Origin: Serilophus lunatus
Lineage: Eukaryota; Chordata; Aves; Passeriformes; Eurylaimidae
Assembly: GCA_013399895.1 (NCBI GenBank)
Contig: VXBA01006569.1
Location: 496,001 to 560,000, forward strand
Length of the DNA: 64,000 nt
Direction: 5' to 3'
Shown here: positions 45,101 to 57,100 of the stretch, one piece after another
Position numbering within the stretch: position 1 is the stretch's first letter
How the letters are laid out: the number at the start of each line of letters is the position of its first letter
Translations under genes and position numbers: made by a program
Notes under the pieces: model-generated
The model's input: the letters and a program-made list of their open reading frames with translations, nothing else
The model's database searches: none
What the model was told of the DNA's origin: nothing

Positions 45101-48100
45101 AGCCTTACAAATGAGACTTAACTTCCCTGCTGTAAAATATGCTGTCTTCTGTCATACCTGCAGGGTCCAAATCAGGTCAGGTTTTTTAAAATGACTGAAT
45201 GACTGACACAAGAGAATGACAGTAAAGAAGTCTCAACGCTGAAACCTAACAGCTTCCTCACTTAAGCAATTTTCTGTATCCAAGATACGGAACAATCTAC
45301 ATTCAATTCCTTCTGCTGCTTCACAAAAATATTCAAACTTGCATCTCACATCTTTTAAGAGAATGATTAACCTGCTCAGCTGCATATCTCAATATAGGAT
45401 GGGGCCCTTCGTTTCTATTTAAGAAGCTCCATTTGTATAACATGATTAGAGACTCAGTGAGTCAGAAGGAAAAATCAAGCCTCCCATACCAAGTGTTTAA
45501 GGCGCTGATTCAGGGTGTGCTTGTAGGAAGTGACCTGCACACCAGCACAAGTGCTCCGCACAGCCCGTGTGTGAGCCTCTGCACTCGCCACCGGAGAGTC
45601 CCAGTTCCCAAGTGATCCTTATGCCCCGTTATTGTATGCACAGTTTTCACTATATTTGTATTTACTAATATTACATTTCCCTAAATGTTAAGTACTTTCA
45701 ATCTGCACCCCCACTCCAACTGCCAAGCAACTGTGGAGTGCAAAATGACAAAACGCATTCACTTTTTAACAGAACAAGAAATTCTTCTCTAGAAGAGTGT
45801 AAGTATGTCCTGGTAAGATCAAAACTTCATACAATAAACAGCTACTACAGACACCACCTCTCTGTAGTTTGTCTTATGATGAAAGACTGTCTGCTTTCTA
45901 CTTTAAAAAGAAAAAACAACAACAAAACCAAACAAAAAAACCTACACACACACCCCCCCCCCCAAAAAAAAAACCAAAGCCAACAAACCCAAACAACCTA
46001 AACAAAACAAAAAAACAAACCAGACAAAAACCATGAAGACTGAGACCAAGGAAGGGAGAGAAGAATGTCCCCATGGCCCAGGACAAGACAAACCATTTGA
46101 AAGAGGATGTGGAATTGAGAGAGATTTATCTTTCTTTTCCCATGAGCTTGCTTAGATGGGATCCCCACCCAGTGCGATAGACTTTGCAGATCCCATTCTA
46201 CAAAAGAAGAGGTACATGTCCCAGTTTTCCCCATGGGAAACAACATGGAGTCACAACCTGGCATTTTTTGGGACAGTGTGGCCTACCATCTGCTAATACA
46301 ACTAACATTTTAGACAACAATTACAGTAAGTGTAACTTGATGAAATTATCTGAGTTTGTGGTAAATGGTGAAACTGAGGTATGTAAACTGAGCTGCCATA
46401 ATTTCTCGTTGAGCTGCTGAACAAACTTCACACAACCAAGCAAAGGAGCCTGGGAGGAAGGAGGAGATCCTGTCCTCACTGAAAGCATTCTCACAAGCAG
46501 CATTACACACACTGTACATCCAACACTGTGATTATATGGAGGCTTTTTAACTTATTCTGGGCTGACCTTTAGATTAAAGCACACACAAGAGATGATTGAG
46601 TGCTCTTCCACTTAAGAAGTTGAACATTCACCTCTATAAACAATTTTTAATTAGCTAGAATCTACATTCTTTCCTCTTGCACTCTATCAGATTGCAAAAA
46701 TCACACTGTAAAAAATGTTACCTATCTCAATTCATTCTAGAAAGAACTTTACAGGTTTCAGCTAATAAAGAAAAGCCAGTAGGACCCTTGAGTGAAAAAA
46801 TATTAAACCAAGGAAATTTCAAATTTTTAGAGCATGTATAAAATTACACACTGCTCTGCTGATAAAGGTATCTAGAAAACAGACAACTTTAAAAGCTCTA
46901 AAAGAAGATTGTAAACTACCTAACACACAAACCAACACATTTCCCTTTAAGACTGTGTAGGTTCTTGTAATCTACTTGACAGTCAAAGAATCCAGGAATG
47001 GTTTGGGTTGGAAGGGACCTTAAAGATCATCTAGTTCCAACCCACCTGCCACAGGCAGGGAAAACTTTCTCTAGAACAGGTTGCTCAGGGCCCCATTCAG
47101 CCTGGCCGTGAACACTTCCAAGAATGGGATATCCACAGCTTCTCTGAGCAACCTCTTCCAGAGCCTCACCACCCTCACAATAAAGAATTTCTTCCTCAAA
47201 TCTAATCTAATTCTACCCTCCTTTAGTTTGAAGCCATTCCTCTTGTCTTAGCACTACATGCCCTCGTAAAGAGTCCCTCTTCAGCATTCTTGTAAGCCAT
47301 TTCTAGGTACCAGAACTTTCCGAATCGGTAAAATTGTAATATTTTGAGAATTAATTGAAGCTTATTTAACAATATGAGCCCAATTAAAAATGAGAGGAAT
47401 AGTGTGTATGCGGGATTAAAATACTTACAGCAGCCACAGGTATGAGAATTTCCACGAACAAACCAGCAAGGGCATGTTTTATATCCTTATCTTTTACTTC
47501 CAGAAAGTATTGAGCACACTCCTTAGTAAGAAAACATCAGAAAAATATTTAGAAAAAAGAATAACTACATAACTACACCATAAAACCCACTAATGGTTTC
47601 AATTTAAAACATGTGATGTGTTTTATGTCAGTTTTATATTCCCTGGCAATATCTACTTTACAAAACACTGGAAACTTAGAAACCTGTTTCCCCAGCAATT
47701 CACCTCAATAAATTAAAAGAACATTTGTAGTATCAGATAGCTATTTACTTCCTACTCAGAATGCAAAGAGTACTCAGAATATAATCATATATAAATATGT
47801 ACATTTTTTCTCAGATTATTTAGAAGCTTTAAAAAAATTAACACTTATCTCTATTAAAATTATTAGAAAATTATACTTTATTTTTATATACTCATTTTCA
47901 TTTCCAATATGACTTGGCTGCACAATGTTACAGAGAATTAAATATTCTTGACACTATAAATAATCTATACACAATTTTGAACACTCTGTCTCTCTGAAAA
48001 TTAACTGGTTTTAAAGAACAGTGTGTTTTGGCATCTCAGCTGCTAAAAAAAGATTTAGCAAGTAATTTTTTTTCTTTAACACACCACTTTCATAAAGAAA

Positions 48101-51100
48101 TAAAATTATTTCATTGCTACTCATTTTCATTCAGTCTTATATAAATTCATATATTGCAGGTTTGCCACATTATTGAGACGATTGTGAAAGGTTTCTCCTG
48201 ATGCTGAATACTCACAGACTGCAGAAAACCAATGATCCACAGCTCTGAAAACATACAAGCTGAACAGAAAAGGGTGAAGCATGGCACACAAGTAAAGTGA
48301 GCGACTGATCACAGCAAGTGTCATGGTAGTTTCATGAATTAAACAATCAAAATCACGTTCATTTCAGTTTTCTGTACTATTCACTTACCTGCATGAACTG
48401 AAATGATGCTTCAAAATCCTCCACAGGATACATCTTTACTCGGAAAAACTTCATTCCCATAATCAAACTGATGATACTTTGTACTATATGAGGACTCTGT
48501 TCTTTTTGTCGCAGTTCCTTTAATTCAGTAACAAATTTCTTCCTAACAGCTTGAAACCTGAACAAGGGATATAGATGGTAATTATTTGCATTCATAGTTA
48601 CTTTTACATGAGGTCTATACTTTTGAACCGTTTTCTTTAGTCTGTAACAATAACAGCACCTTTAGTAAAAGAAACACAAGTAAGACGAACCCCATACTTA
48701 AAATCCAGGCATTTAAGAGTGCCTGCGATGATCAGCGCATTAGAATATACCCATTAACAAAACAACAACAACTGACTGATACAAGACCTCCTTTCCCACC
48801 ACCTACAAGCTGACTGCAAAGTAATTATACTCGAGATTATTTCTTGATGTGTTGTGCTGGACCATGTGACAGACACACCAGACAACACCTAACTACACTT
48901 GAACTTACAGGATTAGTTACTGGGGACACTAATAAAAGCTGCTATATTAAATAGTCTTCAAGTACAGATTGTTTTTTCCTCACACACAAGAAGAGTCAGA
49001 GACTGAACTTACTTTGATTGAGCAAGAACCCCTGTCACTTCTGCATATAAATCTGCAATAATATGCACATTCCCAGTGTTGGTTCCTGAATACCTGAACA
49101 GAAAAAACAAAACAAAACAAAAACAATAAAAGGAAAAAAAGTGTTAAATACAACTTTGTTCTTCTAAGCCCCAAGCAAGTTCTCAATTACAAACAAAAAG
49201 TTTGCTCCATAGCAAGGCAGATTATTACTATAAAAACAATGAAAATCCAAGACAAAAAGCATGGGTGACATGTCAGGCGATATAGTTTCATTTCTCACTT
49301 CATGAGAAACATATTCTGGATAGGAAATTTACTGTAGTTATTCGAACTCAGACTTTTCTTACTGTCTGGTTATGTAAATCATTCTGTATATTCTAAGCAA
49401 AATAAGCTCAGGCAGTGTTCTTTCAATATATGTTTTCAATTTAAAGACATCAACCCGTGTTAATTTACAATATTATCACCAACATGTTACATGTGAGGCA
49501 AAGAAAAACAATCACAATAATTAAGCACAGGCTGGTAATGCACACACAATATTTTAAAGTACACAAGCAAAACTTACCCTTCCTTATGTTTAAAGTGCTT
49601 AAAAGCCAAGTTTAGAACTTCATGTACTAAAGGATCTGGCACTGGATGAACTGGTATCTGAAATGCAGATATTATTTAAATGCATGTAGCTATGCATGAA
49701 TATATACATGTATGCTTGAAGCAAATAAACGGTACTGAGAGATGTCCTATAGAAATCTCTCCCATTAGTGTCAAAAGACACATCCTTAGTTGACATATGA
49801 TAAAGTTAATTCTGCAATATATGAACATCTACACAATCTGCAAAAAACAAACAAAAAAAGAATGCAGAAGTGACGATCATCTCCATTTCAGACATGCTGC
49901 AGATGAAAGAAGGCAAAACATATAAAAATCTTCCTACCAATAAGTAACAATTTGGCAAAAATCAAGACCAAACATTGATTAGAAGGCCCTTTTTTTTACT
50001 GAGGCACCTTTGACATCACCACCATTCTCAGGTTTAGAATTAAACATCTGCTTAAAAATCAAATGTAGTGTTTAGAAAAAGCACTATATATGATCATGAA
50101 GTCATAATATCTTGAAAATTTCAAAGCAATGTAGGTAGGGACTAGCATAACCCTACTACACATTACTGCTTAAGTATTTTAAGATTTTCCCTGAAATATA
50201 TTGGATTATTCTCTTATCTACAAAAATGAAGCACTTATTGATTGATAATTTCATGCTTTTCAGCATCAATAAAGCTTTTTGTTCAAGAACTTGCAATTAC
50301 TGGAGCTGGTTGTTTACATGCATATTCATACAATTAGCAGCATGCAATTTAAGCAAAAGATTTTTGTTTCTACACAGGTCATGTCTGTTACCCTTTCACC
50401 AGCAGCCATGGCCTGGAGCATACCCTTTGCATCCTCTAAAACCAGTTCTTAGGAATCAAAGAGTAACAGGATTCCCATAAAGAGAGGAAGATGGAGGTAA
50501 CGTGAATGTAAATGTGTTTATTGACAAAAAGCCAACCTCTCTGTGCAGTTTGACTGCCTAATTGCAGATTCACATTACAGACAGAACAACAAACCCTCCT
50601 TTAGACAACTTTTAATATCAAACTGATCAAAAGATTCCCTTAGGTGTTGTATCTACGTTTAGTAGCCCATTGCAGATTATTATCCTCACCACAAAAACAT
50701 GTCTTGTCTGGAGCACATGCATGGAGACTCACCAAGCATTACAGGAGTCACCACAAACTCTCTTCAAGACCAAAACCTTAGCACCTCCCCTGACATCTGA
50801 ATCACCTGGCAACACGTGCTCTACTCAACAGAAAAACTGGTACCTGTTCAATATACAGAAGCTACCCAAACGACTGTGCAATACTAAACAATCTATTTCC
50901 TTTTCCTTCTTCCCTGATAGATACTATAGGCAGGGAGACAGTATGAGCTTAAGATTTTCTGTAAAACACTAACACGTAAGAGTTTGATGGTTTTAACACC
51001 ACTCTCTTGCATGTCTGTGGATGCTGTATGGGAACTTTATTTTGGATAATTAGCTGTTCTTAACTTTTCAGAGAAGGATAGGTAGCTCTTTTGTTTTAGT

Positions 51101-54100
51101 GCTTTCATTTTCCCCATATACCGATATTAAAAGCAAAATATTAAAACTGATTTGCCACAACAAAATAGCTTACCTGTTTTAGAACCTCTATTAAAACTAA
51201 ACAGAAAATGAAATCTACAGCTAAGTCCCTCCTTTCAAGTAGATAATCTCTTTCACGTTGTTGTTCATCCCTAAAATAAGAAAACAAGAACACAGGTGTC
51301 ATACACAAAGCTGAACACAGATATTGCAGAGACAATGACTGCATAGCCTTTCATGTAATCCCTGTTGTACATGTGTATAAAATGGAGAGCTGGAGAGACT
51401 TTGGGCTTTCTCAGAGCAATGACATCTCGCCTCCTTCTCCTGAAAGGAACTGCCAACAACCAAAACAATATGAAAAGAGACAAAGTAGCTTGGAATTACC
51501 AATATCCAACTTCCTTCTGTATATCCACACCAAAGCCATTAAGTCACTTTATGCATATCATCCGCACAAGTTAAATACACTGCCTCAAAGAAGTCCATGC
51601 TCCTTCTACACAGATTTAGGTAATGACAGATCCAAATACAACATACTTGTCACAGAAATACAAAGGACATAATGAGAGCACACAAAAATGAAACAGACTT
51701 TTGTAAGGAAAACTCTTACCCCTTTGATTTTGTGCTTGACCGAGGTCTATATTCGTAAGATTCATCTTCTGTCCCATTTTGACGCCTGTACCAGTCAAAC
51801 AAGGTGCGCAGTAAGGAGGGGAGACAGTGCTCTGCTACTGAGCTCATAGAGCTTATCAACTGAAAAAAAAAAATTAAGAAAAATACTATAGCATGATAAA
51901 GCAATAAAATTCCTGGAGTTATAACCATTCTTTCAAATTGTTTTTTTAATGTTAAAAACCATGTATCATGTAACCTTATAAAGTGGTTCATTTTCCCCTA
52001 GGACAGTTACTGCAAATGTTATGCAATAAGTCCACTATTATTATAAACTGAAGCAGATAAAATGTTCTAAAGCTCACAAGGATCACAGAATGACAAATTT
52101 ATATAGATAACTTGTATAAAACCATTGAGAAAACAGCAGAGGTTTTTCGGACGTCCCTGCATGTTGCTGTGCATATCACTGAAGTATATATACCTTCACA
52201 TTAAAAAGGACAGACAAGAGGTAACCCTTCTAATAAACTGAGGAGTAGGTAACCTTCAAAGACCTGCTTCTTTGGTTATTATATAAACAAGAGCCTTTTA
52301 TATATTCTATGCTGTTCTTAATACATTTGGCTGAATTAGATCTTAAGTTACTTTTACTTTCAGCATAACTCTCGTATCTACTGCTTTCTTTCAGAAAGAA
52401 TAATAAACTTATCTGTGAAACAAATGTGGCAAGAGAAACCATTATAGAAGGAAGCATTTAAGATGTTATGAAGCTTAGATTCTCCAGGCTTCTTTTAACT
52501 GACAACTTTAACAGCACTTCTAAGTGCCCAAGCATGGAAAGGAGAAGAATGACTGTAGACAGCATAATGACCTCTCCCAAAAGGCAGCAGGGAACAAGCC
52601 CACTCCCAAAACACAGGCCGGAAAAGGAGAGTTAACATGTTGCTCACTGATGCCATGTATTAATTACTTCTTGCATCTTTCAAATAAGAGATTTTAATTG
52701 CACACATCCTCATGTCATAACCCATCTATTATTCACTATTCCAGAAAAATAATGTAACATCAATGCCATTATTTCCTTGTCCTCAATTGAAGCATCTTGG
52801 GTTTTCAGGTCTGAGGAAGAGATGGGGTCAAGTTATTGTCAGGGAAGCCTTAGAAGGACCTTTTTCAACCTTCCGAACACTTTATTCAGCTTGTTAACTA
52901 GTCAACCATTCAAGTTCACAAGAATTAAATAGTATCCTTGACTCTCTGAAAAATCATTAAATTACATAAACAAATGGAGAAGCTTCCTCAAAATAAGTAA
53001 AATAATATTTTTATTCTGTAAGTTCACAAAATTTAAAATTCCATTATACAACACAAACTACATTTGTTCCAGATCTGAATAGGAACCAGGCTTCATTAAG
53101 AATTTTTTACTAGAATGATGGAACATTTTTTTCCTATTACTATTGTCTGTCAATAGGACACTCACTAAAAAGTTTCAGTGGAAAAACTAGGCATGTCTGT
53201 TGCAGGAGGGGCAGGCACATTGAGCTAGCTGCACAAAAAGACAAAGGGCAGTTATTGCAGGCAGGACAAAACCATACAAAGCCTTTTTAACACAGAAAGG
53301 AAACAGAAGGTAGAAATAATCTGTAGGATTACCATAATGCCTGAGAACAAAGACTAGATTTTAAGAATACCTTCATTCCTATGCTAATATACATTGAAAT
53401 CTTCATGACTGCTTTGTAAACCAAACATATTTTAAGCTGGTTGCTTTTTGCACTGACATCCATATAAAATAAATACTCAGTCAACCAGTCAACATACATC
53501 AAACTTCTAGAAGTGGACAGTAAAAACCAGCTCAATGTTACCACTTTAAAAATATACTGTGATCTGAAAAAATTAGTGTATGGTGAAAATGAATGTGGAT
53601 AAATTAAGATGGTGCTCAAGAGAATTTTTTGATGTGGCAGGGGTTTGCTAAACTTCCTTGGGAAAAAAAAATAGCAAAACCTTGTGAAGAGGGAGAAGAG
53701 GAAAGAAAAACAAATTTGAGACACTTCAAAATATTTTCACTGAGATTTCATGTGCAAGAAATGCCTGCTGCTTGCATCGGGTTGGGGTACTCAAACATCT
53801 CTGTTGACCTCACTCTAGACATGAGACATAATCATGAGTTAAAAGCATTAATATAATTAGGGAAAAAAAACTGATTCCAAAACCAAAAAGCACAAACCTC
53901 TCCCATGAACTACTCAACCAAAGGTATCAGACTTAGCCTAAAATCATCAATGCAACTGGAAATTCTTAGAATGAAAGCCAAAATTGATAAAGAAGGCATC
54001 TATCACAATCACAGCAATGCAAAATGTCTTTTGTCTTCAGAATATACTGTCCATTCCTATATCTCAAATAACCTAAACACTGGCTAATACATTAATTTCT

Positions 54101-57100
54101 TTATTATTAATTTATTATTTTTCCCTAAAAATAATGACAAATGCAATACATTGTACAGAGCTATGTTGATACAGAAGCTACACACACAACAGCACAGGAA
54201 TAGGTTCAGTGAACATTTAAGTTACCCCATGCTGTCAATGCAAAATGATTCCACAAAGCAATTCTAAGTCCCCTGCCCTCCTTTTGAACTGATGGGTTTA
54301 TTAGCAGCATTAAAAGAAGCAAGGCTGCATCTTAAGCTTTATTAAGCTTTTTCCTTAGGTTTCCCTGCAAGTTTATCACAGAATGTCACAGAATCACTAG
54401 GTTGGAAGAGACCTCCAAGATCATCTAGTCCAACCCTTACCCTAGAACCTCAACTAGACTAGACTAGACTATGTCATCAAGTGCCACGTCCAGCCTTTTT
54501 TTAAACACATCCAGGGATGGTGACTCCACCACTTCCCTGGGCAGTCCATTCCACAACTTTATTACTCTTTCTGTAAAAAACTTCTTCCTAATATCTAACG
54601 TGTACCTCCCTTGATGCAGCTTGAGACTGTGTCCTCTCGTTCTGTCCGTTGCTGCCCGGTGAAAGAGACCAACCCCCACCTGACTACAACCTCCTTTTAG
54701 GAAGTTGTAGAGAGCGATAAGGTCACCTCTGAGCCTCCTTTTCTCCAGGCTAAACAGTTCCAACTCCCTCAATCGTTCCTCGTAGGGCTTGTGCTCCATA
54801 CCCTCCACCAACCTCGTTGCTCTCCTCTGGACATGCTCAATCATCTCCACGTCCTTCCTAAACTGAGGGGCCCAGAACTGGACACAGTACTCACGGTGCG
54901 GTCTCACCAGTGCCGAGTACAGAGGCAAAATAACCTCCCTGCTCCTGCTGGCCACACCATTCCTAATGCAGGCCAGGATGCCGTTGGCCTTCTTGGCCAC
55001 CAGGGCACACTGCTGGCTCATGTTAAGCTGGTTATCTATCAGCACCCCCAGGTCCCTTTCTACCTGGGCACTGTCCAGCCACTCAGTTTATTAATACATT
55101 CATAGATGTTGCAGTAATTAAGCAATTTACATTGTCTTCCACAGAAACAAGCTGTATCACATGCATTAAAAAACACCATTGGTAAAGTGCTAAACCCAGA
55201 TACTACTATCATTAAAATATATTTTCCTCTTGAAAAGTCACTTTTATTTAATAATTACTAAGTGGCTGCCAAGTTTTGCATCCTCAGCATTCTAATGAAA
55301 AGACACTGGAATTATCAGGAAGATGACGCATTTGCTCATATTACGTAGCTGGTATCCAGAACAGAAGCTATTTTTTATTTAAAATAATTACCGTAATGTT
55401 TGGATACTAAATTCAAGATCATCTTATATAAAAACAACTAAGAATTTCCTATGTAAGAAATACATTTCTTATATAAGAAAATCCTTTTATTTTAGCATTA
55501 TATCATGCCTAGGTTGAAAGCAGCAATCCAACCAACGAGAGCTCCTGTAACACCCAAGAGGACACGGCTGCAGTAGTCATCAAGACATATACTTCAATTA
55601 CTCAGAATGAAACAGCAAATCTTGCTCAAGTCTTACAGGCTGTAACACATTGCTAATTGCTGCACATAACACACCCAACAGCACAGTGAAAGGTGAAAAG
55701 AGATACAAAATTACAGTAAGATGCTAGAGCCCAAAATCCTGATCCAGAAAACATTTCTCCAGTTCTGTCTGATCATGAACAAGCCTGAACCTTAGACACA
55801 TGTATTACTGAGACAACCAAGATAGGTTTCTGTGTGATCATAAAGTTTTGATGTCTTAGGACAAGAGTAGGAAATTGCCAAGTATGATTCCTACAACAAA
55901 CAAAAAAAGAAAAACACAAGCTATTTCAGTTTCAAGCTACACAAGCAAAAATATTTTAAGAAATGCAATATATGCTCTCTCAAAAAATTCCTGTCCAGTA
56001 GCTTCTAGATGTGCTAGGAATGATAAAGAGAAAGCACTGGTACTAAAATGCAACATTTTTAACAGTTCGCAAGTGAAACAACATACAAATTTCCTTCTTA
56101 ATTTTCCAAAATTTCATCTCTTTCAGCCAAATTTATATTTTTGTTCCAATTAAAACCTCAAATGTCAAATGGAAGAATTGCACTGTTTGAAAATTAAAAA
56201 CTATTGATTACACGTGCTTGGTTTTAACAGCAGCCTTTTTGGTCTGGTTATGTTTACAATAAAAATCACTTACAATCACATTAAACAGCAATTTTACTTT
56301 TTTAATTATAGGGATAGGCAACACTACATGCTTTCCTTCTCCATCCCTCTTCTACTCACTCACTTACTGAGCTGAGAGAACAAGTATTAATTAGAATACC
56401 TCCTTAGTCCCTACCTCTATATAGTTTAATATATGACTGCTAGTGATTTATAAAAAATGTAACTGCGGAAAGATATGGCAGTAGGAAGGGGCACCCAGAG
56501 CTGGTAGAAAAATTAGAAACGGTACTGATCTATGTATTTCCTTAGATCATTCCTATCATGCATGTTATTCAGCTTTTGGTCAGTTTTAAAACAACATAAT
56601 ATACTGTACATCCCTAAGAATTTATACCTTTCCCCACTTCCCTTGCTTATGAGTAGACTCTCATGTAGGAAATAACAGCAGCAGTTCAGACTAGAAAATA
56701 TTAAAAGGCTATGTGAGGTTTTTGATGGTGGATTTATTTTTCTTTTTCTTTGAAAAGAAAATTATACATCCATGTTATATGCTACTACTTGATTCTCTAT
56801 GGGACAAAAGAAAGGTGGTGCATGGATGGCTATTAAATAAGAAGTAGAGGCAGGCCCAAAGACTTCACTGCAATGTCTATTACCTATACCCAAGGAGTAA
56901 TGGAAAGCATGAAACAAAAATTCAGTTACAGAAGATATGTATAGAACACTAAACTTGATAGAGTAGATGTTATTCAGTAACAGTTAAGAAAAGGAACAGG
57001 CAGTTAAAGAGGCTTCAGGTGAATGCTGCCTCTTGCTTGCAAGGAAGTACTTATGGGACAAAATCATGCCTATAGTACTGAAGAATCAGAAATAGAGAAC

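Larger units (their letters stand above)
44064..47428 (-). other. FRYL intron between exons 7 and 8
   Basis: 3.4 kb with the A/C-rich tract at 45903-46030 and the CR1 fragment at 46988-47312. No other feature recognised. Confidence 0.85.

Noticed and set aside
45898..46086. Phe/Cys/Gly-rich frame
   Set aside because: Translation of the low-complexity A/C tract.
53329..53724. 131-codon minus-strand frame
   Set aside because: Phe/Ser/Tyr-rich translation of A/T-biased intron DNA, with no exon-like borders in phase with exons 1 and 2.
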